Shown piece by piece: positions 25,379-33,253 of a stretch of DNA of 35,574 nt (its first letter is position 1; each line of letters starts with the position of its first letter). The position numbers and the translations under genes were made by a program. Source of the stretch: Duganella qianjiadongensis (GTDB lineage: Bacteria; Pseudomonadota; Gammaproteobacteria; Burkholderiales; Burkholderiaceae_D); assembly GCF_009857915.1 (NCBI RefSeq), contig NZ_WWCM01000026.1, forward strand, positions 1-35,574, in the 5' to 3' direction. The notes under the pieces were generated by a model. It was not told the DNA's origin and made no database searches. It saw nothing but the letters and a program-made list of their open reading frames with translations.

Positions 25379-26257
25379 ATGTCTGCTTACCTGCAAGGAA
25401 ACGAAATGGCTGCAAGCCAGAAGCCTGCCGCCAGCGCGACGCCTGCACCGGCCAAAACCGCGGCCGTCAAGGCTGTCACCGTTCCAACGCTGGCCCAACT
25501 GCGCGCCAGCGGCGAAAAGATCACCATGCTGACCTGCTATGACGCCAGCTTTGCCGCCCTGATGGATAGCTGCGGCGTGGAAGTGCTGCTGATCGGCGAT
25601 TCGCTGGGCATGGTCTGCAATGGCCACACGTCTACCCTGCCGGTGACGGTGGAGGAAGTGGCCTACCATACGGCCGCCGTGGCACGCGGCAGCAAGGCCG
25701 CACTGGTGCTGGCCGATATGCCGTTCGGCAGCTACGCCACGCCGCAATCGGCGTTCGACAATGCCGTCAAACTGATGCGCGCCGGCGCCCACATGGTCAA
25801 ACTGGAAGGCGGCGCGTGGCTGGCCGAGACGGTGCGCTTCCTCACCGAGCGCTCGATTCCCGTCTGCGCCCACCTCGGCCTGACGCCGCAATCGGTGCAC
25901 CAGCTGGGTGGCTATAAGGTGCAGGGCAAAACGCTGGAAAGCGCCGACCTGCTGAAAGCCGACGCGCTGGCGCTGCAGGCAGCTGGCGCCACGCTGCTGG
26001 TGCTGGAAGCTATTCCTTCCGCGCTGGGCAAGGAAACTACCGACCTGCTGGCCATTCCTACCATCGGCATCGGCGCCGGTCCGGACTGCTCCGGCCAGGT
26101 GCTAGTGATGCACGACCTGCTGGGCGTGTTCCCGGGCCGCAAAGCGCGCTTCGTGAAAAACTTCATGGACGGCCAGACCAGCATCGGCGCGGCCATCAGC
26201 GCCTATGTCAGCGCTGTCAAGGACGGCAGCTTCCCTGCGCTGGAACACTGTTTCTAA
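25379..26257 (+). CDS. panB: 3-methyl-2-oxobutanoate hydroxymethyltransferase
   Basis: A 292-aa enzyme that makes ketopantoate in pantothenate synthesis. The barrel begins near residue 36 (VPTLAQLRASGEKITMLTCYD), and Asp74 in LIGDSLGM is a metal ligand, followed by GHTSTLPVT. The first 34 residues form an Ala/Pro-rich extension not needed for the fold; MAASQK at 25406 is a possible alternative start, but AAGGAA before 25379 favours the longer form. panC is not next to it. Confidence 0.95.
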   Translation: MSAYLQGNEMAASQKPAASATPAPAKTAAVKAVTVPTLAQLRASGEKITMLTCYDASFAALMDSCGVEVLLIGDSLGMVCNGHTSTLPVTVEEVAYHTAAVARGSKAALVLADMPFGSYATPQSAFDNAVKLMRAGAHMVKLEGGAWLAETVRFLTERSIPVCAHLGLTPQSVHQLGGYKVQGKTLESADLLKADALALQAAGATLLVLEAIPSALGKETTDLLAIPTIGIGAGPDCSGQVLVMHDLLGVFPGRKARFVKNFMDGQTSIGAAISAYVSAVKDGSFPALEHCF

Positions 26258-26278
26258 ATCGCGCTAAACCAGTCTAAA

Positions 26279-26312
26279 ACCAGCTAGACGCATCTATTCC
26301 GCTCTAGCTGGT
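26279..26312. repeat. Inverted repeat between panB and the aminotransferase gene
   Basis: ACCAGCTAGA (26279-26288) and TCTAGCTGGT (26303-26312) are perfect reverse complements around a 14-base loop, placed between two convergent genes. There is no T run, so it may be a factor-dependent or weak bidirectional stop, or an mRNA-stabilising hairpin. Confidence 0.7.
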
Positions 26313-26337
26313 CCATCCCTCCCGCCAGCAGCGCAGG

Positions 26338-27699
26338 CTAGAGCAGCGCCTGCACACAATCTTCGAACGCCGCCAGCAGCCGCTGCACATCATCGCCCGT
26401 GGTCGCAGGGCATACCAGCAGCATGTTGTGGAACGGCGTAATCAGCAAACCGCGGTTGAGCAGATACAGGTGGATGATGTGTTCCAGCTCGCTATCGAGG
26501 ATGGCCTGCGCCTGCGTACCGTTCGCAGGCGCCACAGGACAGAACTGGAACTCCGTGCGCGCGCCCACCTGCGTCACGCACCATGGCAGACCATGGCGAG
26601 CTATCACGCCGCGCAATCCATCGGCTAACCGGGCCGCCAGCGCGAACATATGCGCATAGGCCGCCTCTGTCATCACCTGTTCCAGATTGGCGCGCATGGC
26701 TGCCATGGCAAACATATTGGCACTGAGCGTGGTGCCCACACCGGAATGCCCGGCGGGCGCGCTGCGCTTGGCCTGTTCCACCCGCGCCGCCAGCGCTGCC
26801 GTCATGCCGTACACGGCGCAGGGTATGCCGCCGCCTACCGGCTTGCCCACCACCAGCGCATCGGCTGCTATCCCGTGTGCCCGCGCATAGCCACCGGGGC
26901 CGCTGCTGATGGTATGGGTTTCATCGATCACCAGCAGCGTTCCATGGCGGCGGATAATCTGCTGCGCCGCGTCCCAAAAGCCGGGCTGCGGCAGCACCAT
27001 GCCGATATTGGTCATCACCGGTTCGGCCAGCACGCAGGCCACGTCGCCGTGCGCCAGCGCTGTCTCCAGCGCGGCCAGATCGTTGAACTCCACCACCACC
27101 GTGTGTTCGGTCAGCGCATAGACCTGCCCCAGCAGGCTGTCGCGCTGGGTCGCCACGCCATCGACCAGATCGACAAACACGTCGTCCACCGTGCCGTGGT
27201 AGCAGCCGTTAAATACCAGTATCTTGCTGCGCCCTGTGGCTGCGCGCAGCCAGCGCAGCACGAAGCGGTTGGCGTCCGATGCCGACAGGGCAAACTGCCA
27301 GTACGGCAGGCCGAAGCGGCGCGCCAGTTCCGCCGCCACCGGCGCAGCATCTTCGGAGGGCAACATGGCGGTGTAGCCGCGTGCCGACTGGCGCGCTATC
27401 GCTTGCGCTACAGCCGGCGGCGCATGGCCGAACATGGCACCCGTATCGCCAAGGCAGAAATCGATATATTCATGACCGTCTGCATCGCGAAAGCGCGCGC
27501 CGCTGGCCTCGGCCACGGTCAGCGCAAACGGCGTGGACCAGTCATTCATCCAGTGCATGGGCACACCGAATAGCATGTGCGCGCCGGCCTGCTGCGCCAG
27601 CCCTGCCGAGATAGGATTACGCGCCATATAGCTGGCACGTTCGCTTGCCGCCAGCGCCTGCGCGCGCTGCCAGTTCAGACCTGTGCGGGTAGTGTGCAT
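26338..27699 (-). CDS. Class III PLP-dependent aminotransferase
   Basis: A 453-aa cytoplasmic enzyme of the class III fold. It has an N-terminal substrate-side segment (FRDADGHEYIDFCLGDTGAMFGH, 70-92), FNGCYHGTVDD, the cofactor-binding Asp259 in VIDETHTI and the Schiff-base lysine Lys286 in VVGKPVGGGIP. The overall pattern is closer to glutamate-1-semialdehyde aminomutase-like enzymes than to SpuC- or PuuE-type transaminases. It is last in the amine operon, 10 bases after the PuuA-like gene, so it probably acts on an amino acid or amine made in this pathway. The substrate cannot be read from the sequence. A role in haem synthesis is unlikely in this context. Confidence 0.88.
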   Translation of the reverse strand: MHTTRTGLNWQRAQALAASERASYMARNPISAGLAQQAGAHMLFGVPMHWMNDWSTPFALTVAEASGARFRDADGHEYIDFCLGDTGAMFGHAPPAVAQAIARQSARGYTAMLPSEDAAPVAAELARRFGLPYWQFALSASDANRFVLRWLRAATGRSKILVFNGCYHGTVDDVFVDLVDGVATQRDSLLGQVYALTEHTVVVEFNDLAALETALAHGDVACVLAEPVMTNIGMVLPQPGFWDAAQQIIRRHGTLLVIDETHTISSGPGGYARAHGIAADALVVGKPVGGGIPCAVYGMTAALAARVEQAKRSAPAGHSGVGTTLSANMFAMAAMRANLEQVMTEAAYAHMFALAARLADGLRGVIARHGLPWCVTQVGARTEFQFCPVAPANGTQAQAILDSELEHIIHLYLLNRGLLITPFHNMLLVCPATTGDDVQRLLAAFEDCVQALL

Positions 27700-27709
27700 A
27701 GTGCTCCCC

Positions 27710-29044
27710 TCACACCAGTAGCATCAGGTGTTCGCGTTCCCACGAACTGATCACCCGGCTGTAGGTAGCAAACTCCAGCTCCTTCACTTCGCAGAAGGCC
27801 TGCACGAACAGCTCGCCCAGTATCTCGCTGAGCGGCTTGCACTCGCGCAGCCGCATGATGGCGTCTTCCAGATTGCGCGGCAGCTGGTCGTGCACATGCT
27901 CGGCGCTGCCATAGGTAGGGTCGGATGGCTGCAAGCCTTCCAGCATGCCCAGATAGCCGCAGGCCAGCGTGGCCGCCATAGCCAGATACGGGTTCACATC
28001 CACGCCGGGTACGCGATTCTCCACACGGCGGTTGCGCGGATTGGAGTTCGGCACACGGATGCCGCAGGTACGGTTGTCATAACCCCAGTGCACATTGGTC
28101 GGCGCCGACATGAAGCGCGACAGGCGGCGGTAGGAATTCACATGCGGCGCCAGCAGCAGCGTGGCCGCCGAAGTGTAGCGCTCCAGCCCCGCGATATAGT
28201 TGAAGAACAGGGCACTGGCTTCGCCCGTTTCGGTGCTGAAGATGTTGTTGCCATCCTTATCCAGCACGCTCTGGTGGATGTGCATGGCGCTGCCCGGTTC
28301 AGTCTCCATGGGCTTGGCCATGAAGGTGGCGAAGATACCGTGCCGCAGCGCCGTTTCGCGCACGGCGCGCTTGAACAGGAATACGCGGTCGGCCAGCTCC
28401 AGCGCTTCGCCGTGAGTGAAGTTGATTTCCATCTGACCCGCACCGGCTTCGTGGATCAGCGTTTCCACCCCCAGATCATGCTGCTTGCAGAAGGTGGACA
28501 GTTCGAGGAAGAACGGGTCGAAATCATTCACCGCATCGATAGAATACGACTGGCGGCCAGACTCCGGCTTGCCGCTACGCCCCAGCGGTGGCGCCAGCGG
28601 TTCATGGGGATTGCTGCTGCGCGCGACCAGATAGAACTCCATCTCCGGCGCTACCACCGGCTGCCAGCCGCGTGCCGCGTACAGGGCCAGCACACGGCGC
28701 AGCACGGCGCGCGGCGACAGGCCCACCGGCGAACCATCGAAGTTCTGGCAATCATGGATCACCAGCGCCACGTTTTCCGCTGCCCACGGCACCTGCCGCA
28801 GCGTGGCCAGATCGGGCTTGCAGATCATATCGGGATCGGTCGCGCCCACATAAGGCAGGTTATTCGGCTGTTCGCCGTTCACCGTGTTGAGCAACACGCT
28901 CTTGGGCAAACGCATTTCGCCTTCGCTCAGGAACAGGTCCTTGGGGAGTATTTTTCCGCGTGCGATGCCGGTCATGTCGGCTATCACACACTCGACTTCG
29001 TGAATATTACGTTCACGCAGAAAATCCATCATGACCTGATCCAT
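27710..29044 (-). CDS. puuA: Gamma-glutamylputrescine synthetase-like enzyme (glutamine synthetase fold)
   Basis: A 444-aa protein of the PuuA/PauA branch of the glutamine synthetase superfamily. The N-terminal beta-grasp domain (VECVIADMTGIARGKILP, 17-34) is followed by the catalytic domain with metal-binding glutamates Glu134 and Glu136 in APEMEFYLV, GAGQMEINF (201-209), GSAMHIHQS (251-259) and the C-terminal VENRVPGVDVNPYLA. It would join glutamate to putrescine with ATP. The gene follows the oxidase gene after 16 bases. A different diamine or monoamine substrate is possible, since a second ligase is encoded in the same operon. Confidence 0.88.
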   Translation of the reverse strand: MDQVMMDFLRERNIHEVECVIADMTGIARGKILPKDLFLSEGEMRLPKSVLLNTVNGEQPNNLPYVGATDPDMICKPDLATLRQVPWAAENVALVIHDCQNFDGSPVGLSPRAVLRRVLALYAARGWQPVVAPEMEFYLVARSSNPHEPLAPPLGRSGKPESGRQSYSIDAVNDFDPFFLELSTFCKQHDLGVETLIHEAGAGQMEINFTHGEALELADRVFLFKRAVRETALRHGIFATFMAKPMETEPGSAMHIHQSVLDKDGNNIFSTETGEASALFFNYIAGLERYTSAATLLLAPHVNSYRRLSRFMSAPTNVHWGYDNRTCGIRVPNSNPRNRRVENRVPGVDVNPYLAMAATLACGYLGMLEGLQPSDPTYGSAEHVHDQLPRNLEDAIMRLRECKPLSEILGELFVQAFCEVKELEFATYSRVISSWEREHLMLLV

Positions 29045-29060
29045 TTTACGTCTCCAGTAG

Positions 29061-30359
29061 TTACATCAAATCTTTCATCCTGTGATACAGCATGCCCAGC
29101 ACGAGGGCCGGTGTGCGCAGCGCAGCGCCGCCGGGGAAGTGGTGGTGGCGCAGACGCGCCAGCAAATCGAAGCGGCTGGCCTGCCCTGCAATCGCCTGTG
29201 CGGCCAGCTGGCCGGCCATGCCGGTCAGCGCCAGGCCATGACCGGAGAAGCCCTGCAGATAATAGATATTCGTACCGAGCCGGCCAAAATCCGGGCCGCG
29301 ATTCATGGTGATGTCGACAAAACCGCCCCACGCATGCGGCACCGCCAGATCGGATAGCTGGGGGAACACGGCCAGCATGCGCTGGCGCATGGAGCCGGCC
29401 AGATTCAGCGGCGTCGCACCGCTGTAGCTGACACGCCCGCCAAACAGCATGCGATGGTCGGCAGTAGGGCGGAAATAGTCGAGTACAAAATTGGTATCGC
29501 ATACGGCAGCGCGATGCCGGATCAGCGCCGCCGCCCGTTCCGGCGCCATCTGCTCAGTGGCGATGATGTAGGTCCCCACCGGCATGATGCGCGGCGCCAG
29601 TTCCGGCGCCACGGCTTTGCCGTATTCGTTCAGGTACACATTGCCCGCCATGACCACGAAGTCACAGGTCACGCTACCCTGCTCCGCATGCACCACGGGC
29701 CGGCTGGCACGGTTCACCGTATGCACGGGCGTATTTTCGAATATCTGCACACCGGCAGCCCGCGCTGCCGCCGCCAGCCCCAGCGTATATTTGAGCGGAT
29801 GCAGATGACCGGACTGGGGGTCATACACGCCCGAGTGAAAGCGTTCGCTGGCTATCCAGTTGCCCACATCGGCGGGCGCAATCGGCTGCACGGCATAGCC
29901 GTAGCGCTGCATCAGCTGCTCGCTGTAGCCGGCCAGCTCGCGCGCCTTGCGCGCATTCACGGCCAGACTCAGATAACCGGGCACGAAATCGCAATCGATC
30001 TGGTGGTCGGCTATCCGCTGGCGTACCAGCGCCAGTGCATCCACCGTGACCTGCCACGCTTCGCGCGCTGCAGCTGCATCGAGCTGCGATTCGATGGCGT
30101 CATCGCTGGCATAACCGGCGATCAGCTGGCCGCCATTACGGCCCGAGGCGCCCCAGCCTACCGTCTTCGCTTCCAGCAGCGCCACAGTAAAGCCGCGCTG
30201 GCGCAGTTCCAGCGCCGCAGAAAGCCCGGCCAGGCCCGCCCCCACCACACACACATCGGCGCGAATCGCACCGTTCAGCGATGCCTTGGGCGTGGGTCGG
30301 GAGACGCTAGCCTCGTAATAGGAGTTCTGCGTCAGGTGCACTTCTCTTTTGAGCAGCAT
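29061..30359 (-). CDS. puuB: FAD-dependent oxidoreductase, gamma-glutamylputrescine oxidase-like
   Basis: A 432-aa protein of the DAO family. The dinucleotide-binding motif is GAGLAG (40-45) in VCVVGAGLAGLSAALELRQRG, followed by GWGASGRNGGQLIAGY, the usual PuuB segment. The C-terminal part carries FGGRVSYSG and the second FAD contact FSGHGLALTGMAGQLAAQAI. It would oxidise the glutamylated amine to an aldehyde, releasing ammonia and hydrogen peroxide. The start is one base after the stop of the upstream ligase gene, so the two are coupled. Confidence 0.88.
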   Translation of the reverse strand: MLLKREVHLTQNSYYEASVSRPTPKASLNGAIRADVCVVGAGLAGLSAALELRQRGFTVALLEAKTVGWGASGRNGGQLIAGYASDDAIESQLDAAAAREAWQVTVDALALVRQRIADHQIDCDFVPGYLSLAVNARKARELAGYSEQLMQRYGYAVQPIAPADVGNWIASERFHSGVYDPQSGHLHPLKYTLGLAAAARAAGVQIFENTPVHTVNRASRPVVHAEQGSVTCDFVVMAGNVYLNEYGKAVAPELAPRIMPVGTYIIATEQMAPERAAALIRHRAAVCDTNFVLDYFRPTADHRMLFGGRVSYSGATPLNLAGSMRQRMLAVFPQLSDLAVPHAWGGFVDITMNRGPDFGRLGTNIYYLQGFSGHGLALTGMAGQLAAQAIAGQASRFDLLARLRHHHFPGGAALRTPALVLGMLYHRMKDLM

Positions 30360-30360
30360 G

Positions 30361-31734
30361 TCAGTATCGATCCAGATATCGGGCGGTTTCCCACGCGCTC
30401 ACGTGCTGGCAGTATTCCAGCCACTCCGCATTCTTCAGCGCGGTAAATTCCCTGACCAGACTGCTGCCCAGCGCATCGGCCAGTACCGTGTCTGCCCTGA
30501 GCGCAGCGATGGCTGCACCCAGATTCTGCGGCAGCATCTGCAGCCCCAGTTCGGCGCGCTGCGCGGCCGACATGTCATACACATCCTCATTTACCGGAGC
30601 ACTGGCCGGCAGATGATTCTCGATCCCATCGAGCCCCGCCGCAATCACTCCCGCCAGCGCCAGATAGGGATTAGCCGAGCTATCGGGCAAGCGCCATTCG
30701 ATACGCTGGTACACCACCCGTGCCACCACCGTGCGGTTGTTTTCGCCATAGCCGATGAAGGCAGGCGCCCAGCTGGTGCCGGACAGCGACTCGCCGCACA
30801 TCAGGCGCTTGTAAGAGTTCACCGTCGGCGCACATAGCGCCGTCAATGCCGGTGCATGGCGCAGCAGGCCCGCCATGAAATGATAGGCCAGCGGCGATAG
30901 CCCCAGACCATGTTCGCCCTGCTCGGCCTCGCCCGCACCGAGTGCGAACAATGGCTTGCCGCTGGCATCGGCTAGCGACAGGTGGAAATGCAGGCCGCTA
31001 CCGGGGCGGTCGGCAAATGGTTTGGGCATCATGGAAAACAGCATGCCCTGTTCTTCCGCCAGGTGGTGCGCCGCCATCTTGAACAGCATGAAGTTATCGG
31101 CCGCCCTGAGCGCGTCGGCATAACGGTAATTCACTTCGAACTGGCCGGTGGCATCTTCGTGGTCGATCTGGAATACGCCCAGCCCGCACTGATCTAGGCC
31201 GCTGCTCAGCTGATCGAGGAAGGCGCGCTTGCGCATCAGGCTCTTGCTGTCATACGAAGGCTTTTCCAGCGTATCGCGCAACTCCGCATCGTAACCGTTG
31301 GCGCCCTGCTCCAGCAGGAAAAACTCGGGCTCCAGACCGGCGTTCAGCGTCCAGCCATATTGCGCCAGCCGCGCTACCTGCTTGCGCAGCACCTGCCGCG
31401 GGCAGGCATCGAAAGCCTCGCCCGCCACATAGCCATCGAGTGCCACCCGCGCATAGCCGGGCATCCATGGCATGGGCTGCAGCGTGGCCAGATCGGCACG
31501 GCCATAGTATTCGGAACGGGGGCCGTTGCGCGGCAAGCCAGTGCCCCAGATCGACGGCCCCGAGAAGCCCGCGCCGGGCGCCACGATATCGGGCAGATAA
31601 GCCAGCGGTATCAGCTTGCCTTTGGCCGCGCCATGGATATCGGTGAACTGGGCGAAGACATACTTGATGCCTTGCGCTGCCAGTTCGCGCTGCTGCTCGG
31701 TGACAGAACGGGTGCTCAACGGGGTACGATTCAT
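30361..31734 (-). CDS. Type III glutamine synthetase-like ligase (GlnT / glutamylamide synthetase-like)
   Basis: A 457-aa protein of the glutamine synthetase superfamily, but of a branch clearly different from the PuuA-like enzyme at 27710-29044. Signatures are IKYVFAQFTDIHGAAKGKLI (23-42), GPSIWGTGLPRNGPRSEYYGR (59-79), LEPEFFLL with Glu135 and Glu137, QFEVNY and GSGLHFHLS (245-253). Relatives include GlnT and gamma-glutamylmethylamide synthetase, which load small monoamines on glutamate. It lies between the aldehyde dehydrogenase and the oxidase genes with gaps of 8 and 1 bases. It may supply the oxidase with a second substrate, or make glutamine from ammonia released by the pathway. Confidence 0.85.
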   Translation of the reverse strand: MNRTPLSTRSVTEQQRELAAQGIKYVFAQFTDIHGAAKGKLIPLAYLPDIVAPGAGFSGPSIWGTGLPRNGPRSEYYGRADLATLQPMPWMPGYARVALDGYVAGEAFDACPRQVLRKQVARLAQYGWTLNAGLEPEFFLLEQGANGYDAELRDTLEKPSYDSKSLMRKRAFLDQLSSGLDQCGLGVFQIDHEDATGQFEVNYRYADALRAADNFMLFKMAAHHLAEEQGMLFSMMPKPFADRPGSGLHFHLSLADASGKPLFALGAGEAEQGEHGLGLSPLAYHFMAGLLRHAPALTALCAPTVNSYKRLMCGESLSGTSWAPAFIGYGENNRTVVARVVYQRIEWRLPDSSANPYLALAGVIAAGLDGIENHLPASAPVNEDVYDMSAAQRAELGLQMLPQNLGAAIAALRADTVLADALGSSLVREFTALKNAEWLEYCQHVSAWETARYLDRY

Positions 31735-31742
31735 GGGAACTC

Positions 31743-33230
31743 TCAGCCGATCTGGATCCAGGTGGTTTTCAGTTCGGTATATTTATCGAAGGCGTGCAAG
31801 GACTTGTCGCGCCCATTGCCCGACTGTTTGTAGCCGCCGAACGGCACGGTGATATCGTCCCCGTCGTACTGGTTGACATGCACCGTACCGGCACGCAGCG
31901 CGCGCGCCGTCTGGATGGCCTTGGAAATGTCCGCCGTCCACACGGCCGCCTGCAGGCCGTAGGGCGTAGCGTTGGCCTGTAGGATCGCTTCCTGCAGATC
32001 GGTAAAGCTCAGCACCGACAGCACGGGGCCGAAGATTTCTTCGCGGGCGATTTTCATATCGCTACTGACGCCATCGAACAGGGTAGGCTCGACGAAGTAG
32101 CCGCCGCTGGCCGTACGCGCCTGCTGGCCACCGGACAGCAGGCGGGCGCCATCCGCCTTGCCTGCTTCGATATAGCCGAGCACTGTCTTGAGCTGGGTAG
32201 CATCGACGATAGCGCCCATCACGGTGCTTTCGTCGAGCGGATCGCCGGGCTGGAAGTTAGGCATCATGGCCAGCGCCTTGTCGATGAACTGGTCCTTGAT
32301 GGAGGCTTCCACAAACAGGCGCGAAGGGGCATTGCAGCTCTCGCCCTGATTGAAATAGATGGAACCGATGGCGCCTGCCACGGCAGCGTCGAGATCGGGA
32401 CAATCGGCGCAGACGATGTTGGCCGACTTGCCGCCTAGCTCGGTCCACGCCCGTTTCAGGTTGGACTGGCCAGCCATCTGCATGATCTGTTTGCCCACCT
32501 TGGTCGAGCCGGTAAAGCCTATGCAATCCACATCCATATGCAGCGCCAGCGCCGCACCAGCCTCATGGCCATAGCCGGGCAGCACATTGAATACGCCAGC
32601 CGGTATACCCGCTTCCAGCGCGATATCGGCCAGACGCAGCGCCGTCAGCGGCGACTTTTCCGACGGCTTGAGTACCACGCTGTTACCGGCCGCCAGCGCA
32701 GGCGCTATCTTCCACGCCGCCATGATCATCGGATAATTCCACGGCACGATGGCCGCCACCACACCCACCGGCTCGCGCGTAATCAGCGCCAGACTGTTAT
32801 CGGCCGTCGGCGCGATTTCGTCATACACCTTGTCGATCGCTTCGCCATACCAGCGCAGGCAGTTGGCGGTAGCGCCCACGTCCACGCTCTGGCTATACTT
32901 GATAGGTTTGCCCATATCCAGCGTTTCCAGCAGCGCCAGCTCGGCACCGTGCTGCTGCACCAGATCGGCAAATTTGATCAGCACGCGCTTGCGCTGCGCA
33001 GGCGACTTGCCCGCCCAGCGCCGGTCCTCGAACGCTGCGCGCGCTGCGGCGACAGCGACATCCACATCGGCAGCATCGCAGCGCGCCACCATACCGAGCT
33101 TGCGCCCGTCTATCGGAGACAGATTTTCAAACTGCTGCCCGCCCACAGCCCATACCCGCTGACCGCCGATGACGGCGCGGCCATCGATTTCCAGTTGTGC
33201 TGCACGCTCATGCCATGATGTTGCTGTCAT
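31743..33230 (-). CDS. puuC: Aldehyde dehydrogenase, PuuC-like
   Basis: A 495-aa enzyme. I start at MTATSW (33230) because GGAGG lies five bases upstream; a GTG four codons earlier lacks this. NAD-binding and catalytic residues are in place: PWNYPMIMAAWKIAPALAAG, FTGSTKVGKQI, the catalytic Glu264 in ELGGKSANIV and Cys299 in FNQGESCNAPSR. It would oxidise gamma-glutamyl-aminobutyraldehyde, or the matching aldehyde of another amine, to the acid. It lies 23 bases after the DUF3138 gene and 8 before the type III ligase gene. Confidence 0.9.
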   Translation of the reverse strand: MTATSWHERAAQLEIDGRAVIGGQRVWAVGGQQFENLSPIDGRKLGMVARCDAADVDVAVAAARAAFEDRRWAGKSPAQRKRVLIKFADLVQQHGAELALLETLDMGKPIKYSQSVDVGATANCLRWYGEAIDKVYDEIAPTADNSLALITREPVGVVAAIVPWNYPMIMAAWKIAPALAAGNSVVLKPSEKSPLTALRLADIALEAGIPAGVFNVLPGYGHEAGAALALHMDVDCIGFTGSTKVGKQIMQMAGQSNLKRAWTELGGKSANIVCADCPDLDAAVAGAIGSIYFNQGESCNAPSRLFVEASIKDQFIDKALAMMPNFQPGDPLDESTVMGAIVDATQLKTVLGYIEAGKADGARLLSGGQQARTASGGYFVEPTLFDGVSSDMKIAREEIFGPVLSVLSFTDLQEAILQANATPYGLQAAVWTADISKAIQTARALRAGTVHVNQYDGDDITVPFGGYKQSGNGRDKSLHAFDKYTELKTTWIQIG

Positions 33231-33253
33231 CTTCGCCTCCACTTCTCTCTATT

